DNA of 17,184 nt, from assembly GCA_937893155.1 (NCBI GenBank), contig CALBGU010000250.1:1-17184 (forward strand). The letters are read 5' to 3'. Positions 1 to 6,075 of this stretch are shown in pieces. Both the position numbers and the translations under genes were made by a program. The DNA is from an uncultured Treponema sp. Lineage in GTDB: Bacteria; Spirochaetota; Spirochaetia; Treponematales; Treponemataceae. The notes under the pieces were generated by a model that saw only the letters and a program-made list of their open reading frames with translations, did not search any database and was not told the origin of the DNA. Each line of letters opens with the position of its first letter. The first letter of the stretch is position 1.

Positions 1-641
1 GCAAACATTTCGCTGTCATACTTTGCACTTACAGAAAGAAGCCGACCGTCAAATTTCGGCTTTCCACTTCTGCGTAGATTTTTTTCTGAAACATTTTTTC
101 CTTCGTAAACATCTTTATAGTAGTTATAGTATGCAGGGTTGTAGCTAGAACCTGCAAGAGTAACATATAAGCCCTCTATTGGACGCACAACAAGGCGAAG
201 TCCGTAAGCGTCATGGTCACCGTTTACACCGTCAAATCCATAGCCAATATCGCCGTCTGTTGTGGTGTATTTGTCGAAGAGTTTTCCGCCCTCAACCATT
301 ACCGCGCCGTCGAAGAAATTGGCATACGCCTGTGCAAATTGAATATTGCCAGAATCAAAAAAATCTGCATCAGGATTTATAGATGTTTGGTAACGAAAAT
401 CTGCACCCCCCATATCGCCATCATAGTTTATAATCAATCTAGTTGCAGAACTTGCTCCCCAATGAGACCCTAAAAGATATGTTGTTCCGATTGGACTGTC
501 TTCTTTAGCGTTTGCTACGTTATCAGAAAGGTCGCCTGAAATACCGCCGCGGACAAAGCCTGAAATCTTCAAGCCGTCGCCTGCGCTCACTGTTGCCGCC
601 GCCAAAAGAGCCGCTGCTGTTGTTGCAATAAGTTTCTTCAT
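1..641 (-). CDS. Porin-like outer-membrane beta-barrel protein (N-terminal part)
   Basis: Read from ATG at 641 toward the window start, an open frame of 213 codons runs off the edge, so the C-terminus is missing. The start is set by AGGAGA about seven bases upstream. Residues 1-20 form a typical signal peptide: MKK, an alanine-rich hydrophobic core, and probable cleavage after Val-Ser-Ala before GDGLK. The mature part begins KISGFVRGG and is rich in alternating hydrophobic/aromatic and Gly/Asp/Asn residues (for example TRLIINYDGDMGG, YGLRLVVRPIEGLYVTLAG), as expected for amphipathic strands of an outer-membrane barrel. The specific family is not identifiable by eye. A pore-forming or surface role in the outer membrane is inferred. 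It appears to be a single gene or the first gene of its unit; downstream context is outside the window. Confidence 0.75.
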   Translation of the reverse strand, partial: MKKLIATTAAALLAAATVSAGDGLKISGFVRGGISGDLSDNVANAKEDSPIGTTYLLGSHWGASSATRLIINYDGDMGGADFRYQTSINPDADFFDSGNIQFAQAYANFFDGAVMVEGGKLFDKYTTTDGDIGYGFDGVNGDHDAYGLRLVVRPIEGLYVTLAGSSYNPAYYNYYKDVYEGKNVSEKNLRRSGKPKFDGRLLSVSAKYDSEMF

Positions 642-706
642 AAGATTTCTCCTGTTTAGAAGTTTTTTACTTTCTCACTTTTTGTTGTGAATCAGTATTG
701 CGAAAA

Positions 707-735
707 AGGTTACACACTTTTTTTATTTTTTGCAA
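707..735 (-). promoter_or_regulatory. Possible promoter of the outer-membrane protein gene
   Basis: On the minus strand TTGCAA (735-730) is followed after 17 bases by TAACCT (712-707), leaving a leader of about 60 bases before the ATG at 641. The -35 matches four of six consensus bases but the -10 only three. The surroundings are rich in A-tracts (719-790), which often accompany strong promoters. Best candidate seen, but weak. Confidence 0.35.
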
Positions 736-822
736 TATTTTTTTGTTTTCTTTTTGTTGATTTTTGCTAAAAAAATTCTCATTTTCCCCTTGACATAAAA
801 TCCGTGCGCTTATCAGAGGCAG

Positions 823-842
823 CAAGGGGCTTAAGCCCCTTG
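823..842. repeat. Perfect 20-bp palindrome
   Basis: The arms CAAGGGGCTT and AAGCCCCTTG form an uninterrupted 20-bp palindrome. No T-run follows on either strand, so it is not a usual terminator. It lies just before the open frame of the phage-type remnant at 865-1194 and may mark the edge of an inserted segment, or be a protein-binding site. Confidence 0.7.
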
Positions 843-864
843 TTTCAAAGGCAGCCAAATAAGA

Positions 865-1194
865 TTGCGCAAGGGACAGCAAAATAATACACAGGGGGAT
901 TTTGGAGAAAAGCATATTGAGCGACCAGAGCGTTTGGCTCAATTAAACAAAGCAGGATTTTCTAGTGCGCGAGATTTTGTAGAAACAATCTGCAAGAATT
1001 ATGATGAAATATATTCAAGCGGCACAAGGCTTATGTTAACAGGGGTATGCAACGGATACACTTGTATTATTGAATTGAAGCCTATAGAAAATGAAGAAGT
1101 TTACGACGTTATAACAGCGATGATAGCTCGCAGAAAATCTATTCTAAACAAAGCGGCGAAGCAAAAAATAAGGCTGCTATGGCAACGAGTCTAG
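865..1194 (+). CDS. Possible phage-type protein remnant (C-terminal fragment)
   Basis: An open frame from TTG at 865 encodes up to 109 residues; the frame is open upstream only to 835, after an in-frame TAA at 832. No good ribosome-binding site or ATG precedes it, so it is probably the tail of a once longer gene. The sequence contains ERPERLAQLNKAGFSSA, NYDEIYSSG, YTCIIELKPIENEEVYDV and ends KIRLLWQRV. It reminds me of C-terminal nuclease-like domains attached to phage MuF-type proteins (the PBECR group), but this is recall by pattern and was not checked. The stop codon lies inside the hairpin of a convergent terminator (1163-1200). It may be a decayed mobile-element gene or be untranslated. 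Confidence 0.4.
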   Translation: MRKGQQNNTQGDFGEKHIERPERLAQLNKAGFSSARDFVETICKNYDEIYSSGTRLMLTGVCNGYTCIIELKPIENEEVYDVITAMIARRKSILNKAAKQKIRLLWQRV

Positions 1195-1284
1195 CAGCCT
1201 ATACACGCCGAAATCTTTAAGTCCCTTCTTGCTTAAAGTCCAGTTAAGGCAGTCCAATGGGTTTTATCAAGGACACTCCCGACA
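1162..1284 (-). ncRNA. Candidate small RNA, about 120 nt
   Basis: On the minus strand a good promoter at 1318-1291 predicts a start near 1284, and a strong intrinsic terminator ends at about 1163. Between them there is no ribosome-binding site with a sensible ORF. The RNA can fold: CTTTAAG and CTTAAAG (1238-1232 and 1221-1215) form a perfect 7-bp stem with a 10-nt loop, and the 3' end is the 9-bp terminator stem. Its last 33 bases or so are antisense to the 3' end of the 865-1194 frame. I do not recognise it as a known RNA family. It could be a trans-acting RNA, an antisense regulator, or a leader remnant. Basis: promoter and terminator seen, RNA itself inferred. Confidence 0.5.
1163..1200 (-). 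terminator. Intrinsic terminator of the candidate small RNA
   Basis: AGGCTGCTA (1200-1192 on the minus strand) pairs perfectly with TAGCAGCCT (1179-1171) across a 12-nt loop, followed by TA and six T (1168-1163). No T-run follows on the plus strand, so it works for minus-strand transcription only. Confidence 0.8.
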
Positions 1285-1290
1285 CCTATA

Positions 1291-1318
1291 ATAATATCAT
1301 TTTTCGACAAAAAGTCAA
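1291..1318 (-). promoter_or_regulatory. Sigma70-type promoter of the candidate small RNA
   Basis: TTGACT (1318-1313), a 16-base spacer, then TATTAT (1296-1291). The motif TATTAT recurs three bases further with 19-base spacing. The first pair matches ten of twelve consensus positions. It lies just after the stop of the 58-codon gene and points away from it. Confidence 0.65.
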
Positions 1319-1339
1319 TCAAATAGTTTTTCCGCTTTT

Positions 1340-1516
1340 TCATTTTTTGTAATCTGATTTGATTGCATTTTCCATACCTACTTTTACATCATTGCCTGCT
1401 CTCGAAAACATACGAGATACAAAGGCGAAATCGTTAGCAACAGAATTTTGCTTTATGGAGTGGATAGTCGGCGATATTGTATTTATCTGACTAAAAAGCA
1501 ATCTCATTTGAATCAT
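1340..1516 (-). CDS. Small protein of unknown function, 58 residues
   Basis: The frame could be read from 1594, but AGGAGGGG (1528-1521) stands exactly before ATG at 1516, which decides the start. The product, MIQMRLLFSQ... to ...IKSDYKK, is 58 residues with no signal peptide or membrane segment. The middle has SIKQNSVANDFAFVSRM and NDVKVGMENAIKS, and looks helical and amphipathic. A possible promoter TTGTTT-17-TATACC lies at 1576-1548. The gene is followed 22 bases later by the small-RNA promoter. I do not recognise the family; the near-ideal ribosome-binding site is the main reason to believe it. It could belong to a small mobile or toxin-antitoxin-like island, but nothing proves this. Confidence 0.55.
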   Translation of the reverse strand: MIQMRLLFSQINTISPTIHSIKQNSVANDFAFVSRMFSRAGNDVKVGMENAIKSDYKK

Positions 1517-1547
1517 ATTTCCCCTCCTACTTATTAATGCTTTTATT

Positions 1548-1576
1548 GGTATATCACTCAATACTTTCAAAAACAA
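1548..1576 (-). promoter_or_regulatory. Possible promoter of the 58-residue gene
   Basis: TTGTTT (1576-1571), 17-base spacer, TATACC (1553-1548), about 32 bases before the ATG at 1516. The -10 has TATA but both hexamers are imperfect. Confidence 0.35.
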
Positions 1577-1689
1577 TAGAAAAAAATCTGTCATTCTTGA
1601 ACAATATGCCTTGTTTTTTGCGTGTGCGGGGTGGATAAGGCTTGTATACGACGGCGCGATTTTGTAGACTTTGGCTCAAGGAAAACAAA

Positions 1690-3042
1690 ATGAATCTATC
1701 GCGATTAGTTCACCCCGATTTGCTCAAGGGGAACATTTTTAAGTCTCTGGTTTTGTTTACGCTACCGCTGTTGGTTTCCAACGTGTTCCAGCAGCTATAC
1801 AATGCCGTGGATACGATGATTGTGGGGCATTACCTCGGAGAACAGAGCTTGGCGGCTATCGGCTCTTGCACGTCGCTCAACGATTTGCTCATCGGCTTTG
1901 GCATGGGATTCGGCACGGGATTAAGCATTGTGTCTGCGCGCGTGTTCGGCTCGGGCGACCGTGAGCGGCTCAAACGGGTTGCCGCCGAGTCGCTTTTGAT
2001 AACGCTTGCCATTTCGCTCGTGCTGTTCGTGTTTACCCGCGTGTGTTTGCGCTCCATTTTGCTCGCATTGGGCACACCGCACGAAATTCTTGACGAATCG
2101 CTGTCGTACATCTCCACAATAACGATGTTTTCGGTGGTGCTGCTGCTGTATAATCTTTTGTCGGGCTTGCTCCGCTCTATCGGAAACTCATTTATGCCGC
2201 TCATTTTCCTTGTGCTCTCGTCGCTGCTCAATATCGCGCTCGACATCGTGTTTATCACGCGCTTTTCGCTCGGCGTGCGCGGTGCGGCGATTGCAACCGT
2301 GATTGCGCAGGCGATTTCTGCCGTGCTGTGCCTTGTGTATATCCTCAAAACGACGCGCATCATCGTCCCGTCGCTCACTCATTTTTGCATTGAAAAAAAA
2401 TTGCTCAAAGAACTTTTTGCGCAGGGACTTTCAATGGCGTGTATGGGCTCGCTCGTCAACTCGGGCACGGTGGTTCTGCAATCGGCAATAAACTCGTTCG
2501 GCACGCTCATCATTGCAGGGCACATCAGCGCGCGAAAAATCTTTTCTATCACCGCAATCCCGATTATGACGCTGGGAATGTCGTCCTCCACCTTTGTATC
2601 GCAGAATTACGGCGCGGCGCAATACGAGCGAATCCGAAAGGGCGTAAAATGCGCGGTCGGCATTACGATTGTGTGGGCATTGCTCTTGTGCGCCCTTATG
2701 CCGTTCGCCGCCCGCCCGCTTATCCGCGCCATCAGCGGCTCGGCAGACGAAACCGTGCTGCATTACGGCTCGCTATACATCACGTTCGCCGTGCCGTTTT
2801 TCCTCGTGCTCGGCGCGCTCATCGTAATCCGAAACTCGCTGCAGGGAATGCAAAAAAAAGTGTTGCCGCTGATTTCAAGCGTCATCGAACTCTTAGGCAA
2901 AGTGCTTTTCACACTGATAATCATTCCCCGCATTGGAACGTGGGGACTTATACTCTGCGAACCGCTCATTTGGTGCGTGATGACGGCGCAACTCGTTTTC
3001 GTGTACGTCCGATTGATTCGCCGCCCGCCGTTTTTGCCGTAA
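1690..3042 (+). CDS. MATE-family multidrug/cation antiporter
   Basis: This gives a 450-residue integral membrane protein, the usual MATE length, expected to export cationic drugs or metabolites in exchange for Na+ or H+. The start at 1690 is chosen because AAGGA lies seven bases upstream; the frame also opens at a TTG at 1642 but without a ribosome-binding site. The N-terminal half carries the characteristic stretch FTLPLLVSNVFQQLYNAVDT, then MIVGHYLGEQSLAAIG and GMGFGTGLSIVSARVFG. The second half repeats the pattern (AQGLSMACMGSLVNSG, then FVSQNYGAAQYERIRKG), consistent with two six-helix bundles. It is a lone gene, convergent with era. The substrate cannot be read from the sequence. Confidence 0.9.
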   Translation: MNLSRLVHPDLLKGNIFKSLVLFTLPLLVSNVFQQLYNAVDTMIVGHYLGEQSLAAIGSCTSLNDLLIGFGMGFGTGLSIVSARVFGSGDRERLKRVAAESLLITLAISLVLFVFTRVCLRSILLALGTPHEILDESLSYISTITMFSVVLLLYNLLSGLLRSIGNSFMPLIFLVLSSLLNIALDIVFITRFSLGVRGAAIATVIAQAISAVLCLVYILKTTRIIVPSLTHFCIEKKLLKELFAQGLSMACMGSLVNSGTVVLQSAINSFGTLIIAGHISARKIFSITAIPIMTLGMSSSTFVSQNYGAAQYERIRKGVKCAVGITIVWALLLCALMPFAARPLIRAISGSADETVLHYGSLYITFAVPFFLVLGALIVIRNSLQGMQKKVLPLISSVIELLGKVLFTLIIIPRIGTWGLILCEPLIWCVMTAQLVFVYVRLIRRPPFLP

Positions 3043-3129
3043 AAAATCCGCATTTTTGAACGAAATCACGAAAAAATACACAAAATTTCATCATTTTTGC
3101 AGAAATTACCGCTTTTTTGCGAAAAAATA

Positions 3130-3207
3130 AGCAATTTCCTTGAGGAAACGGCTTGCCAGAAAAAAAGTGAAGCAATTTCCTTGAGGAAACGACCTTGCCA
3201 GAAAAAA
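3130..3207. repeat. Two tandem copies of a 36-37 bp hairpin repeat
   Basis: Copies at 3130-3165 and 3171-3207 (period 41) share AGCAATTTCCTTGAGGAAACG and TTGCCAGAAAAAA, with a small indel between these blocks. Each contains TTTCC-TTGA-GGAAA, a 5-bp hairpin, flanked by GCAA and TTGC in the first copy. They lie between the convergent MATE and era genes. On the minus strand each hairpin is followed within a few bases by T-rich sequence, so they may act as a tandem terminator for era. Confidence 0.65.
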
Positions 3208-4131
3208 TTATTTTATGAGCCGCGAAAGAAGCGTGTCTTTTTGCCGCCAGTTTTTTACGACTTTCACCTGCAAATCGAGGTCGATGCGATAACTGAAAAT
3301 CTTTCGGAGTTCTTTTATGCTTTCCACGCGGATTGTCTTGATTTTCTGCGCGCCTTTGCCGATGACGATTCCTTTTTGGCTTTCGCGTTCCACGCACAAA
3401 AACGCGCGCACCCACAGCAGATTTTCTTTTTTCATCTCCATATCTGCGATTTCCACGAAGATAGAATGGGGGATTTCTTGCTCAAGGCGGTTCATCGCTT
3501 GCTCGCGGATTACCTCGGCAATGCGGAAATCAACGTCTTGGTCGGTGTAATAATCTTCGGGATACAAATGCGGCGCAACGGGCGACAGCAAAAACAGCGC
3601 GCCAAGGATTTCTTTTACGCCGTCTCCGCTCTTTGCGCTCACGTCAAAAATGCGCTCGCTCGGCACGTCGCTCAAATAATGGCTCACGGCGGCTCTGACG
3701 GCTTGGCGATTGGAATCTGCCGAATCGATTTTGTTTATGCCGATGACCATTTTGCTCTGATACGGCTTCAAAAGCTCTGCTATCAGCGCTTCTTCCTCGC
3801 CCGCTCCGCGCACGCTGTCGAGCAGATACAGCACCGCGTCTGCACCGTCCAGCGCGTCGGTTGTGATTGCTTTGAGGCGCATATTGAGCTTTTTGTCGCT
3901 TGCGTGAAGCCCGGGCGTGTCCACAAACACGAGCTGACCTTCTTCGGTGTTTACAATGCCCTTGATTGCGTTCCGCGTGGTCTGCGGATACGAGGAGACA
4001 ATCGACACCTTTTCGCCTGCCGCCGTGTTCAAAAACGTGGATTTTCCCGCGCTCGGTCGCCCGACCACCACCACCACGCCCGTTTTTTCTCCGATATTCT
4101 CTTGATTCGTCTGATTTTCTTGTAAATCCAT
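3208..4131 (-). CDS. era: GTPase Era (ribosome biogenesis)
   Basis: This encodes a 307-residue GTPase that binds the 3' end of 16S rRNA and acts in 30S maturation. The G motifs are in order: G1 GRPSAGKST (about residues 24-32), a G2-region TTRN, G3 DTPGL, G4 NKID and G5 SAKSG. The C-terminal KH domain follows, with the GxxG signature in VIGKGAQKIKTI. Length and domain order are normal for Era. G1 has Ser-Ala where most Era proteins have Asn-Val. There is no Shine-Dalgarno sequence; instead TATAAT ends six bases before the ATG, predicting a leaderless mRNA. The gene stands alone, between the cysK terminator and the tandem repeats at 3130-3207. Confidence 0.95.
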   Translation of the reverse strand: MDLQENQTNQENIGEKTGVVVVVGRPSAGKSTFLNTAAGEKVSIVSSYPQTTRNAIKGIVNTEEGQLVFVDTPGLHASDKKLNMRLKAITTDALDGADAVLYLLDSVRGAGEEEALIAELLKPYQSKMVIGINKIDSADSNRQAVRAAVSHYLSDVPSERIFDVSAKSGDGVKEILGALFLLSPVAPHLYPEDYYTDQDVDFRIAEVIREQAMNRLEQEIPHSIFVEIADMEMKKENLLWVRAFLCVERESQKGIVIGKGAQKIKTIRVESIKELRKIFSYRIDLDLQVKVVKNWRQKDTLLSRLIK

Positions 4132-4137
4132 ATCTCG

Positions 4138-4166
4138 ATTATAGTTTTTTTTGCCCCCGCCGTCTA
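4138..4166 (-). promoter_or_regulatory. era promoter, placed for a leaderless mRNA
   Basis: TAGACG (4166-4161), 17-base spacer, consensus TATAAT (4143-4138), then exactly six bases before the ATG at 4131. Transcription starting about seven bases after the -10 would begin at or next to the A of ATG. Confidence 0.65.
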
Positions 4167-4190
4167 TTCATAGTCGGTTTTCTGCCGCGA

Positions 4191-4220
4191 CAAAAAAGCC
4201 GAGCGGATTGGGGCTCGGCT
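4191..4220 (-). terminator. Intrinsic terminator of cysK
   Basis: AGCCGAGC (4220-4213 on the minus strand) pairs with GCTCGGCT (4204-4197) across an 8-nt loop and runs into a stretch of T. It lies about 60 bases after the cysK stop and upstream of the era promoter. Confidence 0.85.
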
Positions 4221-4277
4221 TGGAGTTACAATGTTTTATAAATAAAGGATTTTGATAGAATTTTTTATGTGCACGGT

Positions 4278-5213
4278 TTAATTTGCAAAGAGTGCAGTCG
4301 AAAGATAGCGGTCGCCCGTGTCTGGAAGCAGCACCACGATGGTTTTGCCCGCAAACTCGTCGCGCTTGGCAAGCTCGATAGCCGCCCAGAGTGCCGCGCC
4401 TGCTGAAATGCCCACGAGCACGCCTTCGGTTTTGGCGAATTCACGCCCCGTTTCAAACGCCGCATCGTTTTCCACCTTGATGACTTCGTTGTAAATCGAG
4501 GTGTCGAGCGTGTCGGGCACAAATCCCGCTCCGATGCCCTGAATTTTGTGTGCGCCGCGTTTTCCCTCCGAAAGTACCGGCGACGTGGCTGGCTCAACCG
4601 CAAAAATCTTGACGGCGGGATTCTTTTCGCGCAGGAATTTTCCCACGCCCGAGAGCGTGCCGCCCGTGCCCACGCCTGCCACGAATGCGTCCACCTTGCC
4701 GCCGATGTCTTCCCAGATTTCAGGACCGGTCGTTTTGTAGTGCGTTTCGGGATTCACGGGGTTGGTAAACTGCCCGGGAATAAAACTGTGCGGGTTTGCC
4801 GCGGCGAGTTCGTTTGCCTTTTCAATCGCGCCGTTCATTCCTTTTGCGCCGTCGGTGAGCACGATTTCTGCACCGTATGCCTTGAGCAAACTGCGTCGTT
4901 CCACCGACATCGTTTCTGGCATCGTCAAAATCGCACGAAGTCCGTAACTCGCCGCCACCATCGCAAGCCCGATGCCCGTGTTGCCGCTGGTCGGCTCAAT
5001 AATAACCGAATCCTGCGTCACCTTTCCCGTCTTGATTGCATCGTCAATAATCGCTTTGGCAATGCGGTCTTTCACGCTGCCGGCGGGGTTAAAATACTCC
5101 ACTTTCGCCACAATTCGAGCCTTGAGAGCAAGCTTTTTTTCCGTGTTTGTCAGCTCCAAAAGCGGTGTGTGTCCGATGAGTTCCGTAACTTTTTTTGCAA
5201 CTTTCTCTGCCAT
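4278..5213 (-). CDS. cysK: Cysteine synthase A (O-acetylserine sulfhydrylase)
   Basis: This is a 311-residue PLP enzyme making cysteine from O-acetylserine and sulfide in the cytoplasm. The PLP-binding lysine is Lys48 in NPAGSVKDR. The substrate-binding loop TSGNTG is at 75-80, and the phosphate-binding GVGTGGT loop at 180-186. Ser270 lies in VGISAGA, and the C-terminus has the family motif [10 protein letters not shown]. Length is typical of CysK; cystathionine beta-synthase is unlikely because no extra C-terminal domain is present. The start is supported by AGGAGA upstream of the ATG. It forms a single-gene unit with its own promoter (5284-5256), a dyad over the start region (5237-5259), and a terminator. 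The dyad suggests control by a sulfur- or redox-responsive repressor, which is inference. Confidence 0.95.
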   Translation of the reverse strand: MAEKVAKKVTELIGHTPLLELTNTEKKLALKARIVAKVEYFNPAGSVKDRIAKAIIDDAIKTGKVTQDSVIIEPTSGNTGIGLAMVAASYGLRAILTMPETMSVERRSLLKAYGAEIVLTDGAKGMNGAIEKANELAAANPHSFIPGQFTNPVNPETHYKTTGPEIWEDIGGKVDAFVAGVGTGGTLSGVGKFLREKNPAVKIFAVEPATSPVLSEGKRGAHKIQGIGAGFVPDTLDTSIYNEVIKVENDAAFETGREFAKTEGVLVGISAGAALWAAIELAKRDEFAGKTIVVLLPDTGDRYLSTALFAN

Positions 5214-5236
5214 AATTTCGTTCTCCTTGAATAACC

Positions 5237-5259
5237 TACTAAATCTATGTGATTTAGTA
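5237..5259. promoter_or_regulatory. Candidate operator dyad at the cysK promoter
   Basis: TACTAAATC, five bases, GATTTAGTA: a perfect 9-bp inverted repeat overlapping the cysK -10 (5261-5256) and the predicted transcription start. The position is classic for repressor binding. Rrf2-type regulators such as CymR/IscR control cysteine genes in other bacteria, but the regulator here is unknown. Confidence 0.55.
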
Positions 5260-5284
5260 TATAAATTTCAAAAAAGATTGTCAA
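5256..5284 (-). promoter_or_regulatory. cysK sigma70-type promoter
   Basis: Consensus TTGACA (5284-5279), 17-base spacer, TATACT (5261-5256). It predicts a leader of roughly 35 bases containing an AGGAGA ribosome-binding site before the ATG at 5213. Confidence 0.8.
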
Positions 5285-5346
5285 TATAAAACGGCAGGAA
5301 ATCATTTTGCAGCGCGGAAAATGTAGCAAAAAAGAGCGAAAACGGG

Positions 5347-5352
5347 TATAGT
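5347..5352 (+). promoter_or_regulatory. -10 element of trmJ, placed for a leaderless mRNA
   Basis: TATAGT ends six bases (TTTGGT) before the ATG at 5359, and no Shine-Dalgarno sequence is present. At 17-base spacing the -35 would be TAGCAA (5324-5329), a poor match. It is therefore the weakest of the four leaderless candidates. Confidence 0.4.
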
Positions 5353-5358
5353 TTTGGT

Positions 5359-6075
5359 ATGGATTTGAAAAATATATACATCGTGCTTTCTCACCCCGAG
5401 GAAAGCCGCAATGTTGGTGCTGTGTGCCGTGCAATGGCGAATTCGGGGATTACGCATTTGAGAATTGTAGGAAAGCGCGAGGATTTTGATGATGAGCGCG
5501 TGCGGATTTTGGCAATTCACGCCGCATATATTTGGGAAAATGCGGAGTTTTTTGACAGCGTGACGGCGGCGGTCGCTGATTGTTTTTGTGCTGCGGGAAC
5601 GACGCGCAGACGCGGAAAAAAGCGCAAGGGAAAATTGCTTTTGCCCGAGGAATTTACGGCGGAAATCCAAAAAGTTGACGGAAATGCGGCAATCGTGTTT
5701 GGCAACGAGCGCACGGGATTGACCGACGAGGAACTTGAGGAATGTACGATTGGCGTGACGATTCCGTCAGATGCGGATTTTGCGTCGTTGAATCTGAGCC
5801 ACGCGGTGCAAATTCTGTGCTATCACGTTTTCCGCGCCGCAGAAAAGCCGAGCGCAGGCTACACGCCCGTGTCGCTCCAACGGCTCTCGCGCACCATTAC
5901 GACGATTGGCGACGATTTGCAGAAAATCGGGTTTTTCAGCGTAACGGGCAGGCACGATATGGAAGAATTTTGGCGAATGATTTTGTCCCGCGCGGCGATT
6001 TCGGAAGGCGAGGCAAAATACATCGAAAAAATCTTTGACAAAGCGGCGGGGCTTGCGACAAAGGCTAAAAATTGA
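5359..6075 (+). CDS. TrmJ/TrmH-family RNA 2'-O-methyltransferase
   Basis: This 238-residue SPOUT-class enzyme transfers a methyl group from S-adenosylmethionine to a ribose 2'-OH. The three family motifs are present. Motif 1 is SHPEESRNVGAVCRAMANSG (about 11-30), motif 2 is VFGNERTGLTDEEL, and motif 3 is IPSDADFASLNLSHAVQILCY, which forms the knotted SAM pocket. Motif 3 with SLNLSHAV and the overall length resemble TrmJ, which modifies position 32 of tRNAs; assignment to TrmJ rather than another TrmH-type enzyme is likely but not certain. It diverges from cysK, and its 3' end overlaps the 3' end of the convergent wecG-like gene by 11 bases (6065-6075). It has no ribosome-binding site and may be leaderless. 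Confidence 0.88.
   Translation: MDLKNIYIVLSHPEESRNVGAVCRAMANSGITHLRIVGKREDFDDERVRILAIHAAYIWENAEFFDSVTAAVADCFCAAGTTRRRGKKRKGKLLLPEEFTAEIQKVDGNAAIVFGNERTGLTDEELEECTIGVTIPSDADFASLNLSHAVQILCYHVFRAAEKPSAGYTPVSLQRLSRTITTIGDDLQKIGFFSVTGRHDMEEFWRMILSRAAISEGEAKYIEKIFDKAAGLATKAKN

Noticed and set aside
667..942. 91-codon open frame on the minus strand
   Set aside because: It has no ribosome-binding site, runs through A/T-rich promoter-like DNA and the palindrome at 823-842, and is antisense to the phage-type remnant. The composition of its second half follows poly-A tracts.
1642..1689. Upstream TTG start for the MATE gene
   Set aside because: No ribosome-binding site, and the extra 16 residues do not resemble the family; AAGGA precedes the ATG at 1690.
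3097..4125. 342-codon plus-strand frame opposite era
   Set aside because: It is the antisense shadow of era, with no start signal and many His/Cys/Phe as expected from the reverse complement of a real gene.
4548..5234. Long plus-strand frame opposite cysK
   Set aside because: It is antisense to a complete, motif-rich cysK and lacks a start signal.
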